From Acinetobacter sp. ANC 4169 (GTDB lineage: Bacteria > Pseudomonadota > Gammaproteobacteria > Pseudomonadales > Moraxellaceae): 64,000 bases of DNA. The notes beneath the pieces are model-generated. The model did not search any database, had not been told where the DNA came from, and saw only the letters and a program-made list of their open reading frames with translations. A program made the position numbers and the translations under genes. The stretch lies in NCBI RefSeq assembly GCF_002135355.1, contig NZ_NEGE01000018.1, positions 1-64,000 of the forward strand, in the 5' to 3' direction. Shown one piece after another: positions 52,028 through 61,800 of the stretch. Numbering within the stretch: the stretch's first letter is position 1; each line of letters begins with the position of its first letter.

Positions 52028-54856
52028 TTGCATCAGTTTGCTATTGGTCAGCGTTGGTTATCAGATACAGAAACAGAACTCGGATTAGGGGTTCTTATTG
52101 ATGTAGATGAACGATCGGTTAGCATCTTATTCCCAAAAAGTGATGAAACGCGTGTCTATGCACGTAACAATGCACCTTTATCACGTATCGTTTTTAATAT
52201 TAAAGATGAACTGCAGGATCAGGAAGGCACCAAATGGGTGGTTGAGTCTTTTGAAGACCGTCATGGCGTAGTGCGTTATAACGTGATTCGTACTCTGGAA
52301 GATGGTAGCGAAGAACGTAAATCACTCAACGAAACCCGTATTGGTGCGACCATCCAGCTGTCTAAACCGCTTGACCGTTTGCTGGCCAGTCAGGTCGATT
52401 ATAAAGAATGGTATGACCTGCGTATTGAAGCCTTGTTGATGCAAGCCAATATGAAATCCAGCCCCTTGCGTGGCATGGTGGGGGCACGTGTTGGCCTGAT
52501 TCCACACCAGCTTTATATTGCGCATGAAGTGGGTCAGCGTTTTGCACCGCGTGTATTACTGGCAGATGAAGTGGGCTTGGGTAAAACCATTGAAGCTGGT
52601 TTGATTATCCATCAACAACTGAAAACCGCGCGTTCTGAACGTATCCTGATTTTAGTTCCAGATTCACTGCAATATCAGTGGATGATTGAAATGCGCCGCC
52701 GTTTCAATCTGGAATTTTCATTATTCGATTTGACCCGTACCGCTTCAATCAAAGAACACGATCCTGATTTAAACCCGTTCCTGACCGAGCAACGTATTAT
52801 CGCTTCGGTTGACTTGATGGTCGATCACGAAGATTTGCGTGAGCAGGCTTTAGAAGCCGGTTTTGACCTTCTGGTGGTCGATGAAGCGCATCACTTGATG
52901 TGGTCTGAGGAAGAAGGTGGTAATGATCGTTACGATCTGGTAGAAGAACTCGCTGAAAAAACTCCGGGTGTGTTACTGCTCACTGCAACACCTGAACAAC
53001 TCGGTGTAGAAAGCCATTTTGCCCGTTTACGTCTGCTCGATCCGCAGCGCTTTAGTTCACTGGATCGTTTCTTAGACGAAGAAGAGCAGTACCATCAAAC
53101 CGCCAAAATTGCTGAAGTGTTGATGTCGGACCTGCCTTTGGAAGATGGGCATTTAAAAGCGATTGAAGGTTTGCTAGGTCATAGCATTCAGGATGAGCCG
53201 GAACAGCGTTTCCGTGCTATTCACGAATTATTAGACCGTCATGGCACAGGTCGTATTTTATTCCGTAATACCCGTGAAGCGATTCAGGGTTTCCCGGGCC
53301 GTGACTGCCGACCAGCACCTTTGCCAGCACCGGCAAACTGGTCGAAAGACGGTAAGCTGCGTGAACAAATGTGGCCTGAAGAAGCACAGCTGGATGGTGC
53401 CTGGATGGAACATGACCCACGTGTGATGTGGCTCATGGAAATGCTGCGTACCGAACTCAAGCATAAAAAAGTATTACTGATTGCACGTAGTGGTCCGGTG
53501 GTTGAAGCGCTGGAAAATGTTCTACGTTTGCATGCCGGTATCCGTACCGCCATGTTCCATGAAGGCATGAGCCTGCTTGAGCGTGACCAGGCAGCAGCAT
53601 ATTTCGCTGAAGAATCTTATGGCGCACAAATTCTGTTGTGTTCTGAAATTGGTTCAGAAGGTCGTAACTTCCAGTTTGCATCTGACCTGATCCTGTTCGA
53701 CTTGCCTGCGAACCCGGATGTGCTTGAACAGCGTATTGGCCGTCTGGACCGTATTGGTCAGGAAAACCGTATTCAGATTCATGTGCCTTATTTAGTGGGC
53801 ACTGCACAGGAACGTATGTTCCGCTGGTACAACGAAGGTTTAAATATTTTCAGCAATATTTCACCAACCGCACAAACCCTGCAAGAAAACTTCATTGTGA
53901 AGTTAAAAGACTGTTTATTGGCAGACTTGGGCCAGCAGTTTGAAGATTTACTGGAAGAGGTTAGCGTTCAGCGTGAAGCGCTGGAAGCGGAGTTGCAGGA
54001 AGGCCGTGACCGCTTGCTGGAATACAACTCATGCCGTCCAATCGTGGCACAGGAAATTGTGCAGGCGCTTGAAGATTATGACGACAACACCACTTTGCCA
54101 ATGTTTATGAAACGCTTCATGGCATCGACCAACATCGATTTCGATGAGCAAAGCAACGGTACCGTGATCATCAAGCCAACTGACCAGATGCAGGTTCAAG
54201 GTTTGTCTTTAGATGAAGAAGGCATGACGGCGACTTTCTATCGTGATCAGGCGCAAGTTCGTGAAGACGCGCAATATTTGACCCTGGAACATCCATTCAC
54301 TGAAAGTGTGATGGAAATGATTAATACCCAATCTTTTGGTAGTACCAATGTTGCAGTATTAAAATCGGCTGCCTTGCCACAGGGTTCGGTATTACTTGAA
54401 GTCTGGTTCAAGGTAGATGTGGTTGCACCGAAAGCATTGAACTTGCCGTCAAGCTTGCCACAACAGCTGATTCGCGTATTGCTCAGTGAAAAAGGTCAGG
54501 ACCTGTCTGAAAAAATTGCACCGGAAATCTTGAAGCCTTATCTGCATCACCTGGATGGCAATAGCTGCCGTCAGGTGGTGAAAGCACGCCGTGAAGTGAT
54601 TGAACAGCGTTATGCACAAGCCTTGGATATTGCCAAAGCTGCATTGCCGAACTTTAAGCAGCAGGCTAAAGAAGTGTATGGCAACAAATGGCAATATGAA
54701 ATTGATCGCCTGACTTACCTGAAGCAATTCAACCCAAGCATCCGTGAAGATGAAATTTCACGTTTGCAGAAATTTCAGAAAGAAGGCTTGAGCCTGCTGG
54801 ATGGTTTATCAGTAACACCAGAAGCAATTCAGGTGATGGTGGTAGTTAAACCATAA
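52028..54856 (+). CDS. rapA: RNA polymerase-associated ATPase/helicase RapA
   Basis: About 943 residues from the TTG at 52028, preferred because AAGGTGG lies at ribosome-binding distance. A GTG at 52019 would place that sequence on the start itself. The tandem N-terminal tudor-like domains are followed by SWI2/SNF2 ATPase motifs (LLADEVGLGKTIEAGL as Walker A, VVDEAHH as motif II, LTATPEQ) and a C-terminal RapA-specific domain (IVAQEIVQALEDYDDNTTLP). RapA releases stalled RNA polymerase and recycles it. Size is normal. It ends with a UUCG terminator identical to that after gst. Confidence 0.97.
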   Translation: MHQFAIGQRWLSDTETELGLGVLIDVDERSVSILFPKSDETRVYARNNAPLSRIVFNIKDELQDQEGTKWVVESFEDRHGVVRYNVIRTLEDGSEERKSLNETRIGATIQLSKPLDRLLASQVDYKEWYDLRIEALLMQANMKSSPLRGMVGARVGLIPHQLYIAHEVGQRFAPRVLLADEVGLGKTIEAGLIIHQQLKTARSERILILVPDSLQYQWMIEMRRRFNLEFSLFDLTRTASIKEHDPDLNPFLTEQRIIASVDLMVDHEDLREQALEAGFDLLVVDEAHHLMWSEEEGGNDRYDLVEELAEKTPGVLLLTATPEQLGVESHFARLRLLDPQRFSSLDRFLDEEEQYHQTAKIAEVLMSDLPLEDGHLKAIEGLLGHSIQDEPEQRFRAIHELLDRHGTGRILFRNTREAIQGFPGRDCRPAPLPAPANWSKDGKLREQMWPEEAQLDGAWMEHDPRVMWLMEMLRTELKHKKVLLIARSGPVVEALENVLRLHAGIRTAMFHEGMSLLERDQAAAYFAEESYGAQILLCSEIGSEGRNFQFASDLILFDLPANPDVLEQRIGRLDRIGQENRIQIHVPYLVGTAQERMFRWYNEGLNIFSNISPTAQTLQENFIVKLKDCLLADLGQQFEDLLEEVSVQREALEAELQEGRDRLLEYNSCRPIVAQEIVQALEDYDDNTTLPMFMKRFMASTNIDFDEQSNGTVIIKPTDQMQVQGLSLDEEGMTATFYRDQAQVREDAQYLTLEHPFTESVMEMINTQSFGSTNVAVLKSAALPQGSVLLEVWFKVDVVAPKALNLPSSLPQQLIRVLLSEKGQDLSEKIAPEILKPYLHHLDGNSCRQVVKARREVIEQRYAQALDIAKAALPNFKQQAKEVYGNKWQYEIDRLTYLKQFNPSIREDEISRLQKFQKEGLSLLDGLSVTPEAIQVMVVVKP

Positions 54857-54877
54857 CTGCAACTTACTTACTCAAAT

Positions 54878-54902
54878 AAAAAGCACCTTCGGGTGCTTTT
54901 TT
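54878..54902 (+). terminator. Terminator after rapA
   Basis: The stem AAGCACC-TTCG-GGTGCTT is followed by a T-run, the same hairpin as at 1054-1079. Confidence 0.9.
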
Positions 54903-54998
54903 ATGGCCTAACTTAAATAGCATTGAGTCACAACTCATCTAGCTTAAAATTCAACTCATGCTAAAATAAAAAAATTATAAAGTATTAAAAGAATAACA

Positions 54999-55265
54999 AT
55001 GACTCAGTCTTTAATCACCCTCGGTTCTACAACTTCACACGGCGGTATAGTCTCAGAATGTGATCCTTCTTTTATCATTAATGGTATAGCGGTGCATTTA
55101 CACGGCATGAAACATTATTGTCCGAAATGCAAAACAGTGGTGTCTGCCATTGCAGCAAAACAGTCTACTATTGTGAAAGGACGTGGGGTGGTGATTGCAG
55201 GTGATAAGACAACTTGTGGAGCAACTTTTTTAGGTAGTCAGTTTCTGGTGGTTTCACAAAAATAA
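54999..55265 (+). CDS. PAAR-domain protein (type VI secretion spike tip)
   Basis: An 88-residue PAAR-repeat protein. It has the features STTSHGGIVSECDP, NGIAVHLHGMKHYCPKCKT and ATFLGSQFLVVSQ, and the His and Cys residues that bind the zinc of the sharp tip. PAAR proteins cap the VgrG spike and may carry effectors. Here no vgrG, hcp or tss gene is adjacent, so it is an orphan. It is followed by an alpha/beta hydrolase after a 154-bp gap, which is too long for a tight operon. Confidence 0.85.
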   Translation: MTQSLITLGSTTSHGGIVSECDPSFIINGIAVHLHGMKHYCPKCKTVVSAIAAKQSTIVKGRGVVIAGDKTTCGATFLGSQFLVVSQK

Positions 55266-55418
55266 TCACAAAACCAATAATCGGTTTTGTCCAGTTTTTC
55301 AAAGCCCTTGAATTGACTTGCAAGTCAGTGAATCATGCATTTATGTATGTCATCTACCCCAATTTTTCCTTAAGCTACGATGGTGTTAATCAGATAAATT
55401 AAACAAGAGCAGGCATAT

Positions 55419-56240
55419 ATGCCAGATGAATTAGTAAGAAAAAATGCGATTCATTTTACTCATGCCAATGGGATTCCTTCGGCCACGTATCAAAAGTTTT
55501 TTAATTGTTTCAAAGCAGATTTTAATTTAAAAGCCATTCCGATCATTGGCCTGGATCAAAAATATCCAGTAACCAAATCTTGGGATTATCTGGTTGCACA
55601 GGTGATTGCAGATATTGAACAACAATTTCCACATCAGCAGGTGATTGGGTTGGGGCATTCATTCGGTTCTTTGCTCACGTTAATGGCGGCGTATAAACGC
55701 CCTGATTTGTTTACACAACTGGTGATCATGGATCCCCCTTTTGTAATTGGCAGCAATTCGGCTATTTTTGAAGCGATGCAAAAACTGAAGTTAAAAGCCG
55801 TGGATAAAATTACCCCAGCGGGCATAACCATGAAACGCAAAGACCATTGGTTAAATCGGGAAGAGGCTTATCGATCATTACGCAATAACCGCTTGTTTGA
55901 AAAATTTGATGCTGAGTGTTTTGATGATTATTTTGCACATGGTATTACAGAAGATCAAAGCAGAGGAGGCGTGACTTTAAGCATTCCTAAAGCCATTGAA
56001 GCAGATATTTTTAGAACTGTACCTGCATGGTGGTGGCGTACGCCGCGTAAAGCGCCAAATGTGCCTGTGCATTTAATTACTGCAGCGCAGAGTCCTTTTT
56101 ATAAGCAAGGCTTGCCTGAGGGAATGAAAAAAATTTATGGCATTGATTTTAGTATAGTTGATGGTGGGCATATGTTTCCTTTAGAGAAACCAGAGGTCAC
56201 AGCCCAGTTTGTGCAGAAAATTATCCATTTACAGGCATAA
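55419..56240 (+). CDS. Alpha/beta-fold hydrolase
   Basis: A 273-residue single-domain hydrolase. The nucleophile elbow is GHSFGS (Ser in IGLGHSFGSLLTLMA), the acid is likely in VHLITAAQSP and the histidine in VDGGHMFPLEKP. The oxyanion region HANGIPSATY is typical. No signal peptide is present. Substrate is unknown: esterase and lipase-type reactions are all possible. It is convergent with the pilus usher gene. The orphan PAAR gene just upstream is probably coincidental, but a cargo relation cannot be excluded. Confidence 0.85.
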   Translation: MPDELVRKNAIHFTHANGIPSATYQKFFNCFKADFNLKAIPIIGLDQKYPVTKSWDYLVAQVIADIEQQFPHQQVIGLGHSFGSLLTLMAAYKRPDLFTQLVIMDPPFVIGSNSAIFEAMQKLKLKAVDKITPAGITMKRKDHWLNREEAYRSLRNNRLFEKFDAECFDDYFAHGITEDQSRGGVTLSIPKAIEADIFRTVPAWWWRTPRKAPNVPVHLITAAQSPFYKQGLPEGMKKIYGIDFSIVDGGHMFPLEKPEVTAQFVQKIIHLQA

Positions 56241-56278
56241 AAGGAGAGGGTGTAAATCTCCTTTTATGCCTTACTTAT

Positions 56279-58699
56279 TTATTGGCAAATGAGAGTTACA
56301 GGTTCATTTACTTGAGTATCAGCATTTAACGTAAAACTGCTACTACACATACCTTTGTTGGTTTGAATCTCAATAGTATAAGGTTTTGGCGTTAATCCGT
56401 ATATTGTGACAAGGTTATTGCTGTTAATTGGATATTTACCTTGTTCAATACCTTTAAAATTGACAATGCTTCCACTTTCAAGGGGTTGTTGATTTTGATC
56501 AATAAATTTGAAAGTCAGGTTGTAACTTTCAGTATTACTCATTGGAAAATCAATAATATATCCACGTTGATTAATGGGCATAATAGAGTGAGAAGAGTGG
56601 GCAAAACTATCTTCAATGCTGATTTGGCTCTCATCAAAAAGCACATTGTTTTCACTATAGCCATATAAGTTATAGCTGAAAATTTCACCTTTTTTGTTGG
56701 TTTTGCCAATATAGGAACCGTTGCTGTAAATATCAACATTTGGAGTTCCATCAACACGAATGAGTGCAAAGCTATTCGAGATGTATTTACTCAAATCTAA
56801 GCGATTGCCGAGCCAAACAAGTGATCCCATATAATTAGCGCTGTAATATTTTTGATCATCTGTTTGCAGATATTGCACATTCAAATCACCGGCGTTAGTT
56901 TTCATGGTTGCAGATGCATTGCCTGAGTAAATATCTTGCCAGCGGCTGGCGCCAATGCTGTAGTCAAAACCGGTATTTTCATAACTGTATTTATTGAACT
57001 GTACGCTGGTTTCGTCATCATCATGCTGATTCAGTGTAATTGAATGTTTGCGGTCATCAAAGTTGTAGCTCAGCATGAAATCAACACTGGCGCGGTCATT
57101 AGACTCAGCATCATAAGAGATGCCCAAACTGCCGAATAGGCTGCTCGTCAACGAACGGCTGGTTCTCAAATTGAACAGCTTCTGATTCTGCTGTTCCATA
57201 CCTTCTCTATATTTTCTTTCAACATAGCTCAATGATAGATTGTCAATGTATGGAATTTGATTTTTTGATAGGTAAACTTGATTTTCTTGCTTGGGCAAAT
57301 AACTGGTTTTGTAATCATCTAAACCTAGCATACGAAATTCTGAACTATAATACTGTGAACGTAAGCCGACACTATAGTCTGGGGTATTACGCTTAAATTC
57401 AGTATTGACGGTATAGCCTTCTAAACCGATTTCATCTGCATGGCTATAGGCTGAGTTCACCTCCAGTAAGCCTAATTTATACAGATATTGGCTCAACATG
57501 AGTCCAGCGCTTTCCAGTTTTTTACTATAGTCTGCTGTTGCGCCTAAAGTGGTTGATGATGTTATACCTCTGCGGACAAAGCCGCTGCCAAACCAGTCAC
57601 GATAATCATTATCGTCATACGCATAGTTATAGCGTAATTTACCAGCGGAAAAATTATAATCTGTCAGTCCGGGGCGCAGCAGTCGCTGGTCAACAAAAAC
57701 TGAGATATTTTGCACTGTAGTATTGCCTAAAATATCTTTGACAATCACTTGTGCTTCGCCCAAACCTGAAAAGCCAATATTGCTGTCAATGCTGTATTGG
57801 CCAGGGTTCACTTTGGCGTTATAGGCTTGTGACCCATTAATCATTAAATCGACTGTCGATTGTGTTAAGGCGCTGCCTTGAACGGACGGGGTATTCCAAT
57901 AGGTGAAATTAGGGCGTCTGCTGAAATTGGTGCCAAAACTAAACCCGCCAAAATAGAAAGATTGGTTCAGCCCAGTATAATTGCTGACATTATCCCCGAG
58001 TTTTAAAGTCGTCATTTGTTCAGGGAATTCAAAACTTAAGGACGTATTTAATCGGCTGCTGTCTTGAACGTCGGCTTGCTGGTCATGATAGGTTTTGCGA
58101 AACAAATGACTGCTGTTGAACAGCATGTTTTTCCAAAAAAGGTTGAGGTCTGTTGAAGCATTCACTTGTTTGGAGTAATCACCATCTTGGTAATACACAT
58201 TGTAGTTAATAAAACCGCCTAAATTAGGCATTTCGGGTATAAAACGCTGCTTTGCAGAGAGCTTCTGCTTAAGCATATATTGCGCGGGAATATTCAGTTT
58301 GTACAATTGACGCTGAATATCAATTTCACTGCTAAAACTTGTATTTTCAATTAAACAATATTGAATATTATTTTGATTTAATGAGCTTAATTGAGAAATA
58401 TCAACAAAGCCTTGCTGCAGAATACTGCACTCTATATAGCGTTTCTGATTAATATTGAGAATGAAAGCTTCTTGTTGCAGATCTACACCATTAATCCAAA
58501 GCCCTAAAATAGCGTTCTCTGCCGCAGGTGCATTTGCAGCAGAAAGTTCTGTTCTTAAATCAGGCGCAGTTTCTGCCAGAAGCGGTTTTTCAATAACAGT
58601 CTGAGCTAAGCTTTGTTGAGCATAAAAGGTGCAGCAGATTAAAACGAGGGTAGAAGGGGATTTGACAATATTGCGGACTTTTTTTATGCCTTTTTTCAT
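56279..58699 (-). CDS. Chaperone-usher pilus outer-membrane usher
   Basis: An 806-residue outer-membrane protein with a signal region (about 1-32, ending QQSLAQT). It has an N-terminal chaperone-binding domain (about 50-150), a 24-strand barrel with plug and C-terminal domains. Usher features visible are YNVYYQDGDYSK, the conserved GLGEAQVIVKDILGN strand and the C-terminal GYIIDFPM region. It shares a one-base overlap with the preceding chaperone gene. Of the usher families, the archaic/Csu-like group fits the partners, but the family was not tested. Confidence 0.9.
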   Translation of the reverse strand: MKKGIKKVRNIVKSPSTLVLICCTFYAQQSLAQTVIEKPLLAETAPDLRTELSAANAPAAENAILGLWINGVDLQQEAFILNINQKRYIECSILQQGFVDISQLSSLNQNNIQYCLIENTSFSSEIDIQRQLYKLNIPAQYMLKQKLSAKQRFIPEMPNLGGFINYNVYYQDGDYSKQVNASTDLNLFWKNMLFNSSHLFRKTYHDQQADVQDSSRLNTSLSFEFPEQMTTLKLGDNVSNYTGLNQSFYFGGFSFGTNFSRRPNFTYWNTPSVQGSALTQSTVDLMINGSQAYNAKVNPGQYSIDSNIGFSGLGEAQVIVKDILGNTTVQNISVFVDQRLLRPGLTDYNFSAGKLRYNYAYDDNDYRDWFGSGFVRRGITSSTTLGATADYSKKLESAGLMLSQYLYKLGLLEVNSAYSHADEIGLEGYTVNTEFKRNTPDYSVGLRSQYYSSEFRMLGLDDYKTSYLPKQENQVYLSKNQIPYIDNLSLSYVERKYREGMEQQNQKLFNLRTSRSLTSSLFGSLGISYDAESNDRASVDFMLSYNFDDRKHSITLNQHDDDETSVQFNKYSYENTGFDYSIGASRWQDIYSGNASATMKTNAGDLNVQYLQTDDQKYYSANYMGSLVWLGNRLDLSKYISNSFALIRVDGTPNVDIYSNGSYIGKTNKKGEIFSYNLYGYSENNVLFDESQISIEDSFAHSSHSIMPINQRGYIIDFPMSNTESYNLTFKFIDQNQQPLESGSIVNFKGIEQGKYPINSNNLVTIYGLTPKPYTIEIQTNKGMCSSSFTLNADTQVNEPVTLICQ

Positions 58700-59427
58700 T
58701 ATTTTTGCTCCGCAATATCAAATTTTAACTGCTGATCATTTGCGGTTCGTACAATGAGTTGAAGTCCTTTCTGCGGTTTTAAGGCAGGTATACTTAATTT
58801 TATTTGCTGCTGTGCAAGAATATATCTCATTTCATTTGATGTAAAAATGCTATTTCCCTTGGCATCTTGCAAGGTGAAACCAGTGATCTGAAAATGTCCT
58901 GTACCTAAGTTTTTGGCATGAATAATAGGCTGGTTATTTGTATCTTTTGTGAGTTGAAATGACAAATCTGCTTTAAAGTTTTTGCCTGCAAACAGCGGTA
59001 CATTAAAACCATATGCATATTTAATACCGTTTGATTTTGCGGCGTCTGGCAATGGTAAAATTTTAATGCGCCAAGCTTCTTCTTTTTGTAAGTTCATTGC
59101 AGAAATGGGTTGTTTAAACCCCATACGGATGACTTGTTTGCTGTTTGGTTCAAGTACAAAGGATGCGGGACTAATAATCAGCTGGTTATCATCAGTCAGT
59201 ACGTCATTGCCGTTAATGTCTTGTGTCCATTTATAGACACGGACTTCATAATTTTGGGGAGTTTCATCCGCAGAAGATTGTAGGTTGATGGTTGTTGTGC
59301 GCTGACGATTGTCCCCATTGATTTGCATTTTGACTGGATAAATTGCGACATTGGCATAAGCGGTTGCCGTCATCAGGCCAGCAATGCTGCTTATAAAGCA
59401 CTGACGGATCAATGATAAGTGAGACAT
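58699..59427 (-). CDS. Periplasmic pilus chaperone (PapD/CsuC-like)
   Basis: A 242-residue protein with a signal peptide (MSHLSLIRQCFISSIAGLMTATAYA) and two immunoglobulin-like domains. The first includes the F1-G1 hydrophobic strand (ASFVLEPNSKQVIRMGF) used in donor-strand complementation and the basic region AWRIKILPLP. It escorts subunits to the usher. Start GCATATG... is preceded on the minus strand by GGGAAAAC. It lies between the putative pilins and the usher gene in one operon. Confidence 0.9.
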   Translation of the reverse strand: MSHLSLIRQCFISSIAGLMTATAYANVAIYPVKMQINGDNRQRTTTINLQSSADETPQNYEVRVYKWTQDINGNDVLTDDNQLIISPASFVLEPNSKQVIRMGFKQPISAMNLQKEEAWRIKILPLPDAAKSNGIKYAYGFNVPLFAGKNFKADLSFQLTKDTNNQPIIHAKNLGTGHFQITGFTLQDAKGNSIFTSNEMRYILAQQQIKLSIPALKPQKGLQLIVRTANDQQLKFDIAEQK

Positions 59428-59613
59428 ATGTTTTCCCCAAAACCATGTGGTATTTCAATTGCAAATAGACTGCAGTAAAACTCATTAAAAAAGAGTGAAT
59501 CGTGAAGCGTAAAATTAAGGGCAGCCAAAGTTCTATACTTTAAATAGGAGGTTTTACAAAATGACGCTGTGGCATGTATGTGGACCTATGGATACATACA
59601 TGCCTATGAGAAA

Positions 59614-60099
59614 TCAGTAGGTAATTTCTACAGTCACAGTATCCTCATAATTACCAGCAATGTACTCTTCAATGGCAAGTACTGATTTGGTCTTGGCAGA
59701 GAGGGTGTATATGTCTGTTTTTGTAGGAGTAGATGGAGCTACTGTTGCTGAAGCTGGTCCATTTACAATTACAGGCGTCGGTCCGCCTGTCATGGTCACA
59801 CTGTAAGGAATTTTAACTGTTGATAGGGGGTTAATAAGCTGAGATTCGTTAGGAACTAACTTAGTGCCAGATGATGCTTTAATGGTGTAGTCGATATTGC
59901 ATTTTACTGCAATGTTTAGCATTACTGGCGTGGTATTGTGCATTAAATATATGGTAGGAGCTTTATCGGCGTTTGTAATTACACATGCTGTCGGGACATT
60001 AAGTCTGAATTTTACAGTGATACTGTCCGTACCAGCATGTGTAACAAGTGCTCCTGTACTTAATAATAAAATACTAGTGAGTTTTATGAGTGAATTCAT
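59614..60099 (-). CDS. Probable pilus subunit (spore-coat-U/CsuA-B-like)
   Basis: A 161-residue secreted protein with a signal peptide (MNSLIKLTSILLLSTGALVTHAG). The mature chain is beta-rich (VKFRLNVPTACVITN, with two cysteines that could form the subunit disulfide). The C-terminal strand YEDTVTVEITY is typical of archaic-type pilins. It is the second gene of the operon, 187 bp upstream of the chaperone gene. Structural subunit versus minor adhesin cannot be settled. Confidence 0.75.
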   Translation of the reverse strand: MNSLIKLTSILLLSTGALVTHAGTDSITVKFRLNVPTACVITNADKAPTIYLMHNTTPVMLNIAVKCNIDYTIKASSGTKLVPNESQLINPLSTVKIPYSVTMTGGPTPVIVNGPASATVAPSTPTKTDIYTLSAKTKSVLAIEEYIAGNYEDTVTVEITY

Positions 60100-60234
60100 G
60101 CGATTAATTTCCTTTCATGTATGGTGAAATTTTTCTTAGTTAGATTTAAAAAAATATAAGCCCGAAACTATACTTAAAATTAAGTATTTGAAATGAATAT
60201 CATTTATGAAATAACAAAATTTGGTAATCAAGAA

Positions 60235-60696
60235 TTAGTAATTTACGGAAAGTTTGACAGAGGTGTCGTAATCACCAGGTTGATAATCTGCAAGTGCGGG
60301 CAACAGGTGGTAGCCCATCATGATTTGGTATTGAACCTCTCTAACATCATTATTTAAATAGTCTATTTTATAACTAAGCTCATCAGGTGTACCCCAATGT
60401 TCTAAGTAGGCCCAACCCATAATTGTGAAATTTTGATTCGTGTGCATGACGTTAATAGGGTGCTGAGGGTGGGCAGAGGACTTAAAAATAATATGATTGT
60501 CCTTTGTGTCTAGCCATTGATATTCTGAAGATTTAATTCTTTTTTTACAGTTATTAAAATTATAAAAGATGATACCTACTGCTTTATTTAATTCTATTGT
60601 TCGCGCGGAATTATCAATAGTACACTCTGCAGCGAGTGCAGTGCTGCATAGCCCAATTAAGCTGAAAAAGCCAACAATATTTTGAAGTTTAAACAT
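60235..60696 (-). CDS. Probable pilus subunit, first gene of operon
   Basis: A 153-residue secreted protein (signal MFKLQNIVGFFSLIGLCSTALAA). The mature part begins ECTIDNSARTIELNKA, has a second cysteine in NNCKKRI and ends in GDYDTSVKLSVNY, matching the donor/acceptor strand style of spore-coat-U-type pilins. It is 135 bp upstream of the next subunit and at the 5' end of the four-gene cluster. The two subunits are unequal in sequence, so one may be the major pilin and the other minor. Confidence 0.72.
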   Translation of the reverse strand: MFKLQNIVGFFSLIGLCSTALAAECTIDNSARTIELNKAVGIIFYNFNNCKKRIKSSEYQWLDTKDNHIIFKSSAHPQHPINVMHTNQNFTIMGWAYLEHWGTPDELSYKIDYLNNDVREVQYQIMMGYHLLPALADYQPGDYDTSVKLSVNY

Positions 60697-61099
60697 ATAA
60701 CAACGGCCCCAAATTCTTTGTTTTAATATAGTGATTGTTTACTTTTGTTAAATACCTAAATTTAGGTATTTTGAAGAAAATTACTATACCTATCACGTTA
60801 AATAATAATTTTTAAAATAATGGATAAGTAGCTTTAGGTGGATTATTTTTAATCAATGCTATAACTATATTTATGGTATTTAATCAGAAATGAGTCATTT
60901 GAAATTTAATGTGTGTGCCTATTGAAGAAGAATTCATTGCAAGATTGCGTATGGTTTAGTTTTATAATGCAACCTATATCACATAAAAATCATAATGGGT
61001 TGAATCCCTCAATTTAATATTTTCAATATCCCTAATTCTAGGGATGGCACTAAAAACAATAACAGTAAATACTCTGAAAGTTGAACAAAGGGTATAAAA
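60697..61099. promoter_or_regulatory. Divergent AT-rich control region of pilus operon and response regulator
   Basis: About 400 bp of strongly AT-rich DNA between divergent genes, with no open frame. It should hold both promoters and possibly binding sites for the adjacent LuxR-type regulator. No palindrome stood out clearly. Confidence 0.5.
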
Positions 61100-61777
61100 A
61101 TGAATATCGAATTTCCTTTATTAAAACCGTTGCTGGTTTTAGAAGATGACCCAGCTCATCAGCTTAGAATCTATAAAATTCTAGAAAGTTTTGGTTATGA
61201 AAAGCAGGATATTTTATTCTCTCAAACAATAGATTTTGCTAAAAATATCTGCCGTTCAAATTCAGTGAAATTTATGCTGGTTGATTTGAATTTGCCAGAT
61301 GGCAGCGGTATTGATTTTATTGAAAGCATTCGGGATAAAATCGCAAGCACTGTTCCTATTATGGTGCTTTCTTCATGGAATACATTCGATGTTATTTATA
61401 AAGCTTTGCATGTAGGGGCAACTGGTTATGTTCTGAAAGAAAAAGATGATTTTGAATTAATATTTTCTATACGGACTATGTTGAAAGGCGGTGCAATTAT
61501 TGATCCTGCTATAGCAAAAAAAATACTAAAGAATATGAATTCCGCTTCAGAGCTAAGCTTTGATGTAAATGAGAATGTTGATACTAATTTATCAATGCGA
61601 GAAAAAGAAATTTTGGCATGTGTTGCAAATGGATTAAGTAACCGTGAAATAGGGGTGGAACTTAATATTTCAAAATTTACTGTAGATGTGCATGTAAAAA
61701 ATATTTACCAAAAATTAGCGGTGAATTCCCGTACCAAAGCAATTCACGCTGCTAAACAAATTGGTTTGTTGTGCTAA
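61100..61777 (+). CDS. NarL/FixJ-family response regulator
   Basis: A 225-residue two-domain regulator. The receiver has acidic pocket LEDDP at 14-18, phospho-acceptor Asp62 in LVDLNLPDGSG, the switch serine in MVLSSWN and Lys113 in YVLKEKDD, so it looks phosphorylatable. The C-terminal LuxR HTH is complete (SMREKEILACVANGLSNREI and FTVDVHVKNIYQKL). No sensor kinase is adjacent. The divergent position beside the pilus genes suggests it controls them. GGGTATAAAA precedes the ATG. Confidence 0.88.
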   Translation: MNIEFPLLKPLLVLEDDPAHQLRIYKILESFGYEKQDILFSQTIDFAKNICRSNSVKFMLVDLNLPDGSGIDFIESIRDKIASTVPIMVLSSWNTFDVIYKALHVGATGYVLKEKDDFELIFSIRTMLKGGAIIDPAIAKKILKNMNSASELSFDVNENVDTNLSMREKEILACVANGLSNREIGVELNISKFTVDVHVKNIYQKLAVNSRTKAIHAAKQIGLLC

Positions 61778-61800
61778 ATTATTCGCCTTAAAGTGCTGAA

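Noticed and set aside
54999..56240. A PAAR-effector-immunity type VI module
   Set aside because: The alpha/beta hydrolase lacks features of a toxic effector, no immunity gene follows, and the gap of 154 bp argues against a tight unit. It is kept only as a low-interest lead.
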